A DNA stretch of 64,000 nucleotides from Polyporus tsugae (lineage: Eukaryota; Basidiomycota; Agaricomycetes; Polyporales; Polyporaceae). The position numbers and the translations under genes are program-made. The notes beneath the pieces were generated by a model. That model saw only the letters and a list, made by a program, of their open reading frames with translations. It did not search any database and had not been told where the DNA came from. Position 1 is the first letter of the stretch. Each line of letters starts with the position of its first letter. This document shows positions 32,902 to 45,287 of the stretch, one piece after another. The stretch is taken from assembly GCA_024305745.1 (NCBI GenBank), contig JAHRBS010000011.1, forward strand, positions 62,001-126,000, given 5' to 3'.

Positions 32902-35074
32902 GAATACCTCGGTGTACTTGTCTCGGAGAACTGCGTAGAGATAGACTCAGTGAAGGTGAAGGGTATTGCCGATTTGCCTGTCCCTCAGAACACCTCAGAC
33001 GTACGAAAGTTCCGTGGTTTTGCGAACTTCTATTGGCGGTTCATAAAGGACTTTAGCACCATCTGCAAACTCTTGGATTGACGATGAGCAGTCGGCCTTT
33101 GATGAGCTCAAACATTGCTTCACCAAAAGCCCTGTCCTGACAATTTATGATCCAGACTGCAATACCTGCATCAAAGTCGAAGCATCTGGCTTTGCTACGG
33201 GTGCGGTTCTGTCTCAGGAGGGGGAAGATGGCAAATGGCACCCTGTTGCTTTTCATTCTGAGTTGATGAACGACACTGAACGCAACTATGAGATCTACAA
33301 CAAGGAGATGCTTGCCATCATTTGTGCCCTGCAGGCTTGGTGTCACTATCTTGAGGGTCTCCCTAGTGTGTTCGAGATTCAGTCGGACCACAAGAACCTC
33401 AAATATTGGCGCACAGCACAGAACCTCACGTGCAGGCAGGCACGATGGGCTCTCTACCTGTCACAATTTGACTTTGTCATCTGGCACAAGCCTGGAACAT
33501 CTAATAGTAGGGCCGATGCACTGTTGAGACAGCCCAACCACCAGCACGAGGATGCAGATTACAATCTTGGTCGAGTCTTGTTGCAGCCAGAACAATTCCA
33601 GGTATTGGCAGCCAAGAGAGGGCACCTATCGGTGGTTCCAGAGAAGGGACTGCTTCGGTGTATCCGTGAGTGTGGAGAATGCGAACAGGAGGTTGTGGAG
33701 GCACTCAGTAAGCTGGACAAGCTTGGACCAGCGCATCTTCAGAACAACTTGGTGGACTGGAACAGTGAGCAAGGCCTGCTACTGTACCAAGGCAAAGTCT
33801 ATGTCCCCAAGGACAACGCACTGCGTGCTGAGATTGTACTCATCCACCATGACCTCCCACCTACTGGACACCCTGGGCAGCCAAAGACATTGGAGTTGGT
33901 CACACGAAACTACTGGTGGCCGGGCATGGCAAAGTTCATTAAGGATTACGTTGAGACCTGCAACACCTGTTGTCACGGCAAGGGTTCACATGCCAAACCA
34001 CACAGTCCTCTTCAACCGAATGAAATCCCTGATGGCCCGGGCCAGATTTTGACGTGTGACTTCATCACTAGACTTCCAGAGATGGATGGGTACAACGCAC
34101 TTCAGCTCATCGCTGATCGGCATGGAAAGATGATACATCTTATTCCTTGCACTGAGGAGATCGACACAGAAGGAGCTGCGGACAACTTCATCTGAGAACA
34201 CTTTCATCTTCATGGGCTGCCATGGAAGATTATCTCTGATTGTGGGCCCCAGTCCTCAAGCAAGCTCTTCCGCACTGTACTCAAGGGACTCGGCATAGAA
34301 AGCCCAATGTCCACAGCCTACCACCTGCAGACAGATGGGCAATTGGAATCATGGAACCAGGAGATAGAGGTGTACCTTCGTATGTTCTGCTCACGGCACC
34401 GTGATGACTGGGTCAAGTGGCTGCAATTGGTTGCCATTCTACCTCATGTACGGCTACAAACCCCAGTTCCACATTCTAATGTTGCCTACAGCGGTGCTTG
34501 CGGCTAATGAACGCCGGGAGGAGTTGCAGCAAGCGCGAGAGGATGCAACGGCAGCCTTGACTCTGGCAGCTGAGCGGATGAAGGAGTACTATGACCAGTA
34601 CGTCCGCAAGGCTCCAGAGCTCAAGGAAGGCCAGAAGGTGTGGCTCAACACAAGGAACTTCCGTGTCCCTGAAGTCTCTCGGAAACTGGTGGATTGGTAC
34701 GCCAGCCTGTATCCGGCTCAGACTCCCCAAGGACCTTGTAATCCACCCAGTATTCCATGTTTCTCTCTTGCTTCCACACAATGAGAGTTGACTCCCCGGT
34801 TGTCATCCAGCAGAACCAGTGGCAATTGAAGTGGAAGGGGAGGATGAGTATGAAGTGGAGGAAGTGTTGGACTCGTAGCGGTATGGGTGGTGGAAGAAAC
34901 TGCAGTACCTCTTACACTGGAAGGGTTGGGGCCCTGAACACGATAGTTGGGAGGATGCAGTGGACCTCACAAATGCACCACAACTTGTGCAGAAGTTCCA
35001 TTCAATGCACACAGAGATGCCCGGTCCTCTCAAGAAGACTTAGTCATGAAGGCACAACCCTTAGGAGGGGGTAT

Positions 35075-35516
35075 TGTCATGAATGTTCCATTTGGCACCT
35101 GCTACCAGCGCCTTAGTTTCCTTTTCCGGATGATCTACTTCTCATATTGTACTTATTGTTCTCCGTTGCATTGTATCTCATCCTTTGTTCTTTAGCACAA
35201 TAGCTCCTTATTGTCCATAGTCGCTATTGTTCCATTTTCATTTCACCCGTGTCCATAGTTACCTATTATCCCCGAGTTCCCATTGTCCTCTGTACATACA
35301 TAAGGACCTGTACTTCGCTGCCTGGAGACCTCAGTTTCGACCTCTTGTCTCCAGATAAGCCTCGCTGTATTTTGCTTGTTAGATACTTTGCTCAATACAT
35401 CTTGTCTCCAGCCCTGACCATTGAGCCTTGCTCTGCTCTCACTGCACAAGCACTCGTCGATGCCCTTGCTCGTCTTGTAAGTCTCCCTGGTCCTTACTCA
35501 ATGGCCAGTCATAACA
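35075..35516 (+). repeat. 3' LTR of element B
   Basis: 442 bp TGTCATGAAT..GTCATAACA preceded by the polypurine tract TTAGGAGGGGGTAT. Nearly identical to the 3' LTR of element A. Confidence 0.93.
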
Positions 35517-35720
35517 AATTGTGCATTGAGTTCCACCGCATGGTCGATGACCACATCAATCCAACAGGCCTGTGTGTGTTTGAACAGGTTTCCACTCAAA
35601 GTGCGGTCTCCAGTGTCGAGGTATCACCTTATCCGAACACTGCAACCCTTTGCTGTGCACTGGAACAAGTGCAACCGCCTGTCATCCTTGTAATCTACCA
35701 GAACCTCGGGCTTGAAGAAG

Positions 35721-36224
35721 CTATATATCAGTGAGTGCCATCACTTTTGCATCTCTTCTGCATTGTATGAACATTAGCACTTCCCAGTCACATAATGTGC
35801 TCAAGGTCGTGCCAAGTTCCTCGTCCGAATCCACTATTTCCACCACATCACCCTCCTCTCCATCCTCATCCCCCTGATTGGAAACCTCTTTGCCACCTTC
35901 TCCACTACCTAGATCTTCCATGATTGCGAGACCTTCCCTCTCAAGGTCATTGTCCTTTGCTGTCAACTCTGATATGGTCTGGCTCTTCTTCAGCTTCTTT
36001 GATGGCAGACTCTTCTCCAGAACACTGTCTTCATTCGACTCAATGGCCCGTTTGTGCTTCGTGGGAGGCTTTGGTGGTGTTTTGCGGACTCGGTGTTGAT
36101 CTGTGACCTTCTCAACCTTCTTGGCCTTCTTTGGGGCATGCTGAGTTGTGTGCAGCTTTGACGTGGATATTGATGCCGGAGCTTTCTTTTCTTTAGCTGC
36201 AGACTTGTGTGCAGTGTTGGCCAT
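35721..36224 (-). CDS. Hypothetical Lys-rich protein, N-terminal part
   Basis: 167 codons start with a Lys/Pro-rich segment (KEKKAPASI, APKKAKKVEK, KTPPKPPTKHKR) that would act as a nuclear localisation signal. An acidic stretch (GDEDGEEGDVVEIVDSDEEL) follows. The order, basic then acidic then a probable missing domain, is common at the N-terminus of transposon-encoded or chromatin proteins. Sequence further downstream on the minus strand runs into the LTR at 35516, so the gene may have been cut by element B. A TATA-like stretch lies near 36350. No family is assigned. Confidence 0.45.
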   Translation of the reverse strand: MANTAHKSAAKEKKAPASISTSKLHTTQHAPKKAKKVEKVTDQHRVRKTPPKPPTKHKRAIESNEDSVLEKSLPSKKLKKSQTISELTAKDNDLEREGLAIMEDLGSGEGGKEVSNQGDEDGEEGDVVEIVDSDEELGTTLSTLCDWEVLMFIQCRRDAKVMALTDI

Positions 36225-38604
36225 GGTGGGCTGGGACAGAGGTGATATTGAGAGGCAGAGGTGATATTGAGAGTCTGACTAGTAGAGAGTGCTGTAGTGC
36301 GATAGAAGCTTGTGTAAAGAATTTTTCTAGCATACAATTGATATGAAACTTGGTACTATATATGACTCCAAGCCACCAGTGTCCAAATCCCGTGCACCAC
36401 TGCTGGCCTGCCCTGGCAGTGAGTATGGGTCTCGTGTTTGGTGCGGGTGATCACATACGGGTACGGACTTGGCATGGGTACCCCTTGTGGCAACCCGGAC
36501 CCATATCCATGCAGGTTATCCATACTCATGCCATTCGCTAAGGGTAACTGAAAAGGCAGCAAGTCACCCCCTGCATATCTTCACTCCCAGAGCAGTTCTA
36601 AACTTTAAACCTGGTACACCTCTTTATCTAGTACTTGACAGGCCTCATGCAAGGTTTCAAAGAATTCAGACATGATATGGCTGCACAGTGGCCTCTGAGT
36701 TTTTGATAAGACAGCTAGATTCTCTCATCTGAGGCAACTTGTGCCATTAATATCTTGAGCTATACTGGTCCGTTTACATTGAAACGTTGTATACACATTC
36801 ACCTAGTACCAAAAAATGTACGTACCAAATTCCATAATGGTACATGGAGAAATAAGTGTACAGTGGCTTGTACTTCAACCCCCCGAAATGCGGTGCAGGG
36901 TATTAAGAGTGCTAAGTAAATAAGTGATTTCCTGAAGCTGGGCCAGGCCGAACTTTTGAGCCGGGCTGGGCTTTGCAAGTCACTAGTTCATAGCCTAAAT
37001 GGGTGCACCAGGTAGCTTCATGATCAGTTGATGGCCACAGGGAATGGCCAGGAACTGACTAGTACTGACTGTCGGCGCTGGCATGGCAAAAGTCTGTACT
37101 GATAGATGGGTGGTTTTGAATTCTCCATTAATGGTGCTAGTACTACTGGTTGTTTTGTAGGTGTATACATCAGTGTTCTGTCCAGCTCTCTTGACAGCTT
37201 GACAGCACTTGGTTCCACTTGAGAGTCCTGATCCAGATGTTTCAAGTCACAACAAGTTGCTCTGGATGCCTCTAGATCAGAGGGTCCCCTTCTGGCCCAG
37301 AGCAAAATTAAGTGTCGTTGCTAAGTACATACAAGTCGAGCCAAATACAGTACCGAGGAGCACTATGAAACTCACTGTAGTTCTGTCCAAATTCTGCAAT
37401 GCCTGCTCGAGTCACTCACTAGTGTGCAACCTGCGGTGAATGGAAATGTCAGGTTTAGCTCGCCACAGGGTTTGAGTAATACACATACAAATTATGATGC
37501 TGGTACCAAGCTTGGTGTTGCCATTCCTAAAGGGCTGGAACAAATGCACCTATCTTCACCTGAATATACACCAACACCGCATAGAAGGTGAACTCACCAA
37601 TAGTATTGCCCTCAGACTTGCAAGTGAGCCTTGTGCATGCACAAGGACTTGCCCAAGCTCATGCCGATGCCCTACATTGAGCCGAGCACGAAGGACAAGG
37701 TGGTGTGATGCACATGCGCACCCCCGCCGCTCGCTAGCATCACGCATCTTGATCCGTTGAGGTTGTACACAAAGTCGTCATCCAGACTCGGCACAATGCC
37801 CACGCATGAGTTGAAGCACATAACCGAGTTGGAGAAAGAAAAATTCACACAGCTGGCAATGAAACAAGACGTGGAAGCACAAGCAGGATGGGCATGACAC
37901 CGGGCAGTCACAGGTGCATACAGGGTGTTGGGCTGGAGGATGACGGGGCAGTTGGGAGGAGTAGACAGGGTGTTGGGGAACCTACGAGGAACTGTGGAAA
38001 CAGGTCAAGTAGGAGAGCGTGGTCATGCAGTACAGAGCGATGCCCCCCGGTGAGTCATTTGAAGAGCTGGGCAACAATGAGCCAGGTTGAGGAAGCGCAC
38101 ACATTTTGACAAGGAGATCAAGATGGCAAAGAAGGGGGTGTTGTCGAAAAGTAGCTGCAAATGATAATGATGCGGCACAAAGAACTCACTTACCTTCATC
38201 TCCATGCTCACGGTCTCCGCCCGCCACGTTGCTCTCCAAGGTGTCTGCCGATCTGCAGCCGATTATCCTACTGGCAGCTGATCCACATGTTTGAATGCAG
38301 CCTGAAAGCTGAGGAGAGCTCAAGAGGAAGGGTTGCACAGAGGAAGCAGGGGAGGAGAACGAGAGAGGTGTCGGGGACGTGAGGGAAATGGGAATAAGTT
38401 CAAGGTTGAGCAGACAGCTGGCTTCCCAAGGAAGGCCTGGGAACCGCTGAGTGCATTCAGGGCAGGCTGCAGCCTACTTGAAGCAGCAAGCATTCTGAGA
38501 GACAAGTGATGGACTGTGATGGACTTATCAAGTTTGACAGTGCATGTTGGTGCGGGATTGATGCACTGATGAGATTCCAGGTGATTTCAGTCAATTCCAG
38601 TGAA
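36225..38604. other. 2.4 kb without a supportable gene
   Basis: Holds a 22-bp tandem duplication near 36238-36275 (GCAGAGGTGATATTGAGAG phrase). Near 36440-36510 there are GGGTA/CCCGGACCC phrases resembling the hAT-like element in B, and AT-rich non-coding DNA follows. Open frames between 37500 and 38400 have no recognisable domain. Confidence 0.4.
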
Positions 38605-38606
38605 TA

Positions 38607-39281
38607 CAGTAATAAACCGGTCCTTCGGCCAGTGAATCCACTTTGCCCTCCTGAGCTGTCCGGCGCTTATTTTCTCCAAATCTGACCAGACAATATTCAT
38701 GAGGGCTTTGATGGCTACCATATACCAAAATTCTGTAACATACAAGGGGGGTTCCAAGCAGATTGAGCCCCATCTGTGCCCACACTGTTATCATGCCCGC
38801 CTCACTCCTTCGGCCACCTTGATTTTGCCTAATGCAGCAACAGTTTCATCTAAGCGACAGCAGCCGACAAGAGCCGAGACATGGATATGGCAAATCAGCC
38901 ACTTAGCACTCGTCCGAAGGAGCAGTGGACACAGGTTTTAAGGCAAAACATACACTGTTTGCATGTGCAGAGACAGGGCAGCGTCAAATGCACACAAAAA
39001 GAACCATGCATCCATATGTAAGTCCTGAGTGAAATTTCAGTGGCGGAACTGTCAGGGATCTTGAGCATTGCCCCCAGGGAACTAATTTTGCCTCAAAACC
39101 ACCATAATTTGGGCATCGAAGAACAATGGGGATGCACTATGGGCCAAAACTCAAGGTTCGAGAACAGATCATACATTGTAATATATCTATAACCAACTTT
39201 AATGTAAGGGAGTAGCGAGAGAATGGGAAAATGCAGACTAGCTGAAGGACCCATGGTGGCTGAAGGACCAGTTTATTACTG
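38607..39281. mobile_element. TA-flanked inverted-repeat element 1 (675 bp)
   Basis: The ends are near-perfect 25-bp inverted repeats: left CAGTAATAAACCGGTCCTTC, with matching GACCAGTTTATTACTG at the right end. Each is bordered by TA (38605-38606 and 39282-39283). TA duplication and a CAGT terminus fit the Tc1/mariner/pogo superfamily. No transposase frame is inside, so it is non-autonomous. Confidence 0.85.
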
Positions 39282-39359
39282 TAAGTGCAAGCAAGTGTCA
39301 GCAAGCGCCATCAAGGTGTTCAGTAGCCTCAAGTGCTCGGACAAAATGCTGATGTACTA

Positions 39360-40466
39360 CACTGCCAGGCATCCCGCACTGGAATTCCGCTGGAAAGTGC
39401 ACCTGTGGAAATCCAGATGCAAAACCAGTGGTCAGCCAGAAGCCAACAAGACTTGTGGAAATCCACAGGTGCATCATGTCATCCTCATGACTCATCATCC
39501 TGAGGGGGCTGAGGTCGTCGGGTCGTCGACCGGGTTCCCTTTCTGCGGCCATAAAAGTAGGCATAGTATCTGGCAAATGGCCACAATATTATTCAGAATA
39601 GGGAGATACTCTATAAATTGGACTAGTGGTAGGGATACTATGGGCCAAGCCTCGTTACAACTAAGCCCTATCGGCATGATATACGTAGCGAGTCGCGAGG
39701 TGGAAGGTATGTTAGCAACGCACCCAAGAAAACACGATACTCTCGGGGGTATAAGGAGGCTGAAGTGTGGAGGGGAAATAGCCACCCAGGAAAAGGTGGA
39801 GAATGAGGGAGATGGACGGTGGTGACGTGCATCAGTAAAACATGCACAGGTCTGGATCTAGAAGCTCTGGATGGCGCTCTCCACCCAAGTTGACCCCGGA
39901 TGTCAGCCTTCCTGCAGACCTCCCCTTGGCTCAAAAATTGGGCAGGAGCTTACCTGAAGTGACCCGGCTCGGAGGTGAAGCCTCTCGCGTGCTGGAGACT
40001 TGCTGTGGATAGCATAGAAATCAAACATGTCGAGTTTCGAGCCCAGGTCTGAATGTGCTTCGAAAGTGCCAGGGTGGCAGTGCATTAAGCGCCCCCGATT
40101 ACTGCAAATGGCAGGTCTGGGAGCTCTGAAAGTACTTATTCAGCTCTTCCAGACCTCTGCACATTTTACTGATGTGGTGACCGTACAGACGAAAGGACTT
40201 GAAAATGTTTGCTGGAGGGAATTGCGCTTGTGGAAGCATGAACCTACAGTACTCATAGCGGCATGCAGTGAACAAAGAACAGAGGTTGTATAAGCCATCG
40301 GATCATGTCCTTGCCGAGGTCATGTGAGCATCCACTGGAAAGCCACTGTGCTGTCTACCGGAATTCCACAAGTCTTGTTGACTACTGGTATACCACTGGA
40401 CTTGACACACGATATCTGCAGTTCACCCAAATCCACCGGATTTCCACTGCGGCTTGTCTGGCAGTG
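39360..40466. mobile_element. TA-flanked inverted-repeat element 2 (1.1 kb)
   Basis: Terminal inverted repeats begin CACTGCCAGGCATCCCGCA on the left and, reversed, CACTGCCAGACAAGCCGCAG on the right. Similarity continues patchily for about 110 bp, including CAACAAGACTTGTGGAA on both arms. TA borders both ends (39358-39359 and 40467-40468). The interior has no coding sequence I can support. It starts only 78 bp after element 1 and has unrelated ends. Confidence 0.82.
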
Positions 40467-40982
40467 TAGTCCTCCCTGTTCCTAGATACCTTGTTACTTG
40501 CAAGTAATGCATTTATGTGCCGTAATGTGTTACAAAGTGAGGAATACCCCGACCGAGTTATCTAGGACTCGAAGGAGAAATTCCACGGTTGGAAAATCCC
40601 AGAATGTCCGCCAAAAAGCAACTGTTGAAAAGTGACATCTTACCCCATTCTTTCCGCGGTTGAAAACCCAGGTTGGACCAGGGTTTTCGAGCGGTCCGCA
40701 TTCAACCAACCCGGATTTTCCTCATCTGATAGTCTCACAGTGTCGTGAGATACTAGCATGTCAGATAACGAGCAACTCAGTCCAAGCTCGAGTTCTGAGT
40801 CTGCACCTCAGTCTCCAAGTCTCTGCAGCGACGTTCACACCACCCCGGCAGCGCGCACACAATGCAAGATACCAAGCAACATGATAATGCATTCAAAGTG
40901 ATGCTGTAAGTACGAAAACCCAAGCTACCTAAGCACGACCACCGGCAGAGGGGAGTGCGTGGCACGCAAGCCTCGGCAACAG
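40467..40982. other. Flank of the hAT transposase gene with repeat motifs
   Basis: Near 40650-40740 are GGTTGGACCAGGGTTTTC and CATTCAACCAACCCGGATTT, which resemble the sub-terminal repeats at 15050-15250. No gene is seen. Confidence 0.4.
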
Positions 40983-43930
40983 TCACCTACTCGTGGGAAG
41001 GAGGCCATCAAGAACCTCGATCTGGCTGTCCTCGTCAGCAGCCAAAGGCTCTCCAACACCGCGCCAACCGTTCTTGATCATCGTGACCAGCTCCGGCTCA
41101 GAGATCAGGCCAGAGATGCGAGCCCAAGAGCCAAGGATAGTCGCGGAGCGGACAGACTGCTCACTAAGGGAGTGGCGGAGGGGGGTGATGGTGAGCCGGC
41201 TGCTGGAGAAGCCGCGCTCAATGTCGGTCAAAGTAGGCATGGAATAGAGGTCAGTACAAGGTTCTGCGTCGCTCAAAGCACACGGGAAATGTACCGGGAA
41301 TGGACAAAAAGCCGATGGCCATGCACGCGAGGGAGTTGTCCTTGTCCTTCTTGAAGCGGATGTTCCAATACTCGAGCGGGTCATCCACGGTGCTGAGGGG
41401 AGGTGCCTCGAGGTACGCGTTGAGTGCGTCAACGTCGCGCAAGGCGGCGCCGGGTGCCAGCGATGCAAACATAGCTCGATTCTGTAAGTCAAGCAGCATG
41501 ATTAGTGAGGGATGCGCGAGAACTTGATACATGTAAACGCACCGTTGCAGCGCGGGAGACCTTCACGTTCTGTGCTCCAGACCCGGGAGCGGCGGTGTCT
41601 GCGTCTGTGTCTGCGGACTCGAACATTGCGGGGTCAACAGCTTCCGGAGCAGGTGGGGCACGCTTGTAGCGGGAGATCCATTCGGAGCGGACGAGGCGGA
41701 GGGCCTCGTCAATTCATTCCTTCGGCCAATTTTGGTTACGGAAGTACTGCATCTTGTACCGGGGATGAATAACTATCAAGTTGGAGTTAGCAAGGCTATG
41801 CAGCGTATGAATGAGGATTGAGAAGGTCATGTACTTATGCCAACACGATAGATGAACGTCTCGTCACTGCGCTCGTAGTACTTGTCAATCATCTTGCAGC
41901 CACGCTTTGCAGCTGCTCGAATGGACGGCGCGAGAGACTCGTCACGGGTTAACGTGCACCGTCAGGAGGTCGATGTAGGGGATCACTTTATGGACCAGGG
42001 TGCGGGTGCTCGCGGAGATCTGGTCCGTCGCGAACACAAAAAGCTACATGGGACGCCGCGTGACCATTAGCTGGAAAATACTTCGGAAAAAAACAGGTTG
42101 ACTTACATCAAGCAAACGGTGGAGCTGGTTGATGACCTGCCACTCATCATCGTTACAGCAGTGGAGCCGCACGCCCGTGCTTTCCGTCTCGCCGTCCTCG
42201 GTCTTTGTCTCCTTGTTGAACTGCGCCATGTCACACAGCTCACCGAGAACCTCCTGCATGTCGAGGGCGCGCTCAAGCACTTTGGCGACTGTGTTCCACC
42301 GTGTAGCAACAGACCTCACGAGGACTTCGGAGTTGAGCCCGGCGCTGGCTGCGAGTTGTGCGAGCTCCGTGCGGATGGAAACATTGTCCCAGACGCGGTT
42401 CGCGAGCTGGAGGACCTGATACACTGTAAGGGTAAGTACGTCGAATATTTGAGAATCGCAATGGGTAGGAGTCATACCTTTTCAAGGGCATGTTACCTGA
42501 GGGGCGACGTCGTCCTCGTCAGCCTGTCCGAGAATTCTTCGGCAAGGTCTTTGGCGGCCTGCTTCACGCCGGCCTTGGTCTCCCCCTTCGCTGCACGCTT
42601 ATGGCTGAACTGCGACAGTATGGCCTGCAGGGAAATGAGTATAAGTGTGTGGCTAGTCTTCCAGGTGAGGCTCATAACGTACTTCACGATGAGCGCAAGG
42701 ACGTGCGCGAAGCAGCGCACCCGTACGTCCATGCCGCGGAACAACGGGAACATCTCGGCGAGGGGCCTCTATCATGGTGTCATTGTTTTTGGCGTTGTCC
42801 GCAGTAACCGCGAGAACCTACACAGTGGGCGGAGATCAGCAAACGGGTACTGGAGCAATGGACTATATATGTAATTTACTTTGTACTCGATGCCGTACTT
42901 CCGCATACATTCCATCAACCTTGGCGAGGTACTAGCCCGTGTGGAACTTTGTAAGTCTTCTAAATGTTAGGATGTGCGCAAAGAAAATTATGAAAGTACT
43001 TACTTGAGGAAGTCGAGGATGACGTGGCGAATAACCCCATCTTCGTGCCAATGAGCGGTCACGCCAAGGAAGGACATGACGCTGGGTGCACTCCAGCCAT
43101 CCGCACAAAGATGGATCTTGGACAGAAGATTCTGCGTGACTGTTAGTGCGGAATGCTTACCTCGAAGCAGTCTATGAGCCGAGCCATCAACTCGTCGACA
43201 ATGTTCTGGATGTCGCGCGAGATGGTCCGCACGAAGGGATGTTGACCTTGCCACACAGCATCTGCGCGCGGGCGAACATGTTGCACTGTTCGCAAATGCG
43301 GTGATAGCGTCGGCCTCAGGAGACTCCTCGGGCTCGCAAAGTTTGGCGTGACACCTCAAGTTACCGGTGGAGTCCTCGTAGTCCGTGCCGTCGACGTGCT
43401 TAGACGGGGACCTAAACAACAATAGGTTAGTGCTTGAATGCAAGAAACCAGGACAAGATGCACTCACTTCTTGCACGTAAAACGGTGCATTGTAGTCCCG
43501 TTGGGAAGCCGCACGACCATCTGTGCCTTGAAGTGCTCGTAGACACGCGAGCACCATCCCTTGGAGATCGTGTCTTGAAAGGTTCACGCGTCAGCACGTC
43601 AACCTTGCAATGCGAGGGAAAACACGTCATGAAACACTCACCGAGGATTTGCCTGCTCCGCGGTGAGTTTTGTGGACAAGCACGACGAACGCGCGCGCGC
43701 AGAGGCGACCCCGCCGTCCGTGGCCTCAGCATCGTCCTCAGACTCGCCCACCTTGGAGAGAGGAATGTTGTTCGCGGGAGCTTGCGCTGCAGGGGCGGAG
43801 ACCTGCGTGGCCTGGCGCTCCTCTTGACGACGTCTTTGAGCAGGACGACGAGTTGGGGAACCCTGATCGACCTCAGGCTGGAGAGGAACAGATGTGGGTG
43901 GAGTTGTTCTCGGGGAGCGAGTGCGACGAC
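40983..43930 (-). pseudogene. hAT-family transposase gene, probably decayed
   Basis: Minus-strand exons follow the hAT order. A Ser/Glu-rich N-terminus (about 43930-43640) precedes VYEHFKAQMVVRLPNGTTMH and FTCKK, the start of a BED-like zinc finger completed by DYEDSTGNLRCHAKLCEP. Then come HPFVRTISRDIQNIVDELMA, the signature IHLCADGWSAPSVMSFLGVT (about 43110), VRCFAHVLALIVK (42700), and RSVATRWNTVAKVLERALDM (42300). The C-terminal dimerisation domain is DPLEYWNIRF with FLSIPGT, then DIERGFSSSRLTITPLRHSL and a long tail ending at 40983. Introns of about 50-60 bp separate most blocks. The junction before DIERGF lacks a good acceptor, and the frame is hard to hold near 43280, so I treat it as damaged. 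Element ends were not located. Confidence 0.8.
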
Positions 43931-44865
43931 CTACCTCAAAACGATGACGATCTTCTTATCCACCTCCGGAGAGACCGGGACCGCGAGTTCGCACTGAGAC
44001 TGCGCGCACAAGCGCGTGCCCGTTCAAGTTGCCTGCGCCTCGGGTAGGCAACGGGTTGCCTCAGGTGCAAGTGCGGACTCATCACCTGATCAAACTAGTG
44101 AAAACTCATTTGGTATGTCTCAGGCAAGGGGAAGACAATCTTACATTTTTATCTCCGGCAGTGCTCATCTGATTCGCTGCAGAGGGACACGCGTTCGGCC
44201 TTCATCATCACAACCTAAACCCTGTAAAGTGCCGTGGGTAGAATGATCGATGCCAACCAAAGTAAGAACTTACATGTTGTTCACGCGTTGCTGGACATGT
44301 GGTGGAGCTCGAGGTCGGGCTGTAGGTACCAGGGCAAACAGTCGTCCGATGGGCTGAGAGCGATACACGTTCAACACTAAAACCAAGATGTGCGAGACGA
44401 GGTTATGCCTCACCGTGTTGTTCCGACTGCTGCAATGGCGATCGGGATACGAGCTTGTCCACAAGAAGCCAGACGCATTAATAAATGCTTCATGTCTCAG
44501 TTGTTGAGGACCCAATGTTGCGAGGCGGTTTGGGGCGACAGTGGCAGACCGCGAGGTTGTGCCACAACGCGGTCTAGGCAGTGCGAGTGCTACTAGTAGG
44601 ATGACGGAGACAGCAACTTGGCTGGAAAAACAAAAAGACCTAGGATCCCGTCCAGGTGAAGTGGTCGAAGTGGTCGAGCTGGCCTGGGATAGTGGTAATG
44701 GGCGGGAGACGTGACACTGGCAGAAGCCGAACTGACGTGCGGGGACTACCCACGCAGAAGACCGAGGTGCACGGACCTCGTGTGTGGCCATCTTCACCCC
44801 TCTCCGCGTCGTAACCGACACCTTCACGACGCGTACGACTGTTTTCGGTCTTCGTCTGGTCTCCT
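43931..44865. other. Non-coding, no gene supported
   Basis: Short open frames on both strands but no domain, and no clear inverted repeat marking the outer end of the hAT element. Confidence 0.35.
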
Positions 44866-45191
44866 GTGGCGCAACATCTGTTACACCTGGTTCTCGACAT
44901 CACCACACACCTTCCCCATCATTGCAACCTCCCAACCTCCCACTCGCCTCCCCTAACAGTCGCCCATCCCCCATGGATTTCGGGACCAACCTCTATATGG
45001 GTTCCGCTCCCATCCGTCACCCCGGTCGTTGATGGTCCAACTACGGTGACTCCGTTCGATGTAAGTCGCTTTCTTTTCGCCACCAGCCCATGCGCTCAAG
45101 CGCGTATTAATGATTAATGATTGCCTTCATTTTAGACGGTCTTGCCCACCGAAGGGCGCGAGCGTATAACCGTCCATATGGTCTGGGGCTG
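44866..45191 (+). CDS. Possible short two-exon gene
   Basis: A Pro/Thr-rich frame ends at a consensus donor GTAAGTCG (45060). It resumes after an acceptor TTTTAG (45135) in phase 0 with TVLPTEGRERITVHMVWG and a stop at 45191. The splice sites are good and the second exon looks coding, but the start is uncertain and I know no family. The MITE at 45288 lies just downstream, so the original gene may have continued into the frame at 45614. Confidence 0.35.
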
Positions 45192-45287
45192 AATGGCGGC
45201 GCTCAGCAGTCCCATGGTCGAGGCTTCTGACATGACCGCCGACCAGCGCGTACCTCACGGGCCCTCGCCTGCGCGTATAGAGCATTA

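Larger units (their letters stand above)
31909..35041 (+). pseudogene. 3' part of pol of element B
   Basis: Continues the RT from the right edge of element D. The first part (31909-32119) has FSALMSDIPKDLIILG and the active-site stretch TIYLDVIL, where the second Asp of YLDD is Val. After the hAT-like insertion it resumes at 32902 with EYLGVLVSENCVEIDSVKVK and FRGFANFYWRFIKDF. A deletion near 33078 follows, then RNase H (FATGAVLSQEGEDGKWHPVA) and a long open stretch 33263-34195 with the integrase zinc finger (HHDLPPTGHPGQ, CNTCC) and TCDFITRLP. A TGA stop follows DNFI. The integrase core is internally deleted near 34430. The chromodomain end is shared almost exactly with element A. Confidence 0.88.
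23605..35516 (+). mobile_element. Ty3/gypsy chromovirus, element B (interrupted)
   Basis: A relative of element A whose body is split into three pieces: 23605-25108, 31909-32119 and 32902-35516. The gaps are filled by element D and by a hAT-like element carrying a solo LTR. Removing the insertions restores the RT region in register: CCAGC is duplicated around D and GGAATACCT around the hAT-like element. A forward 5' LTR and most of gag are absent. The 3' LTR is present. Confidence 0.9.
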
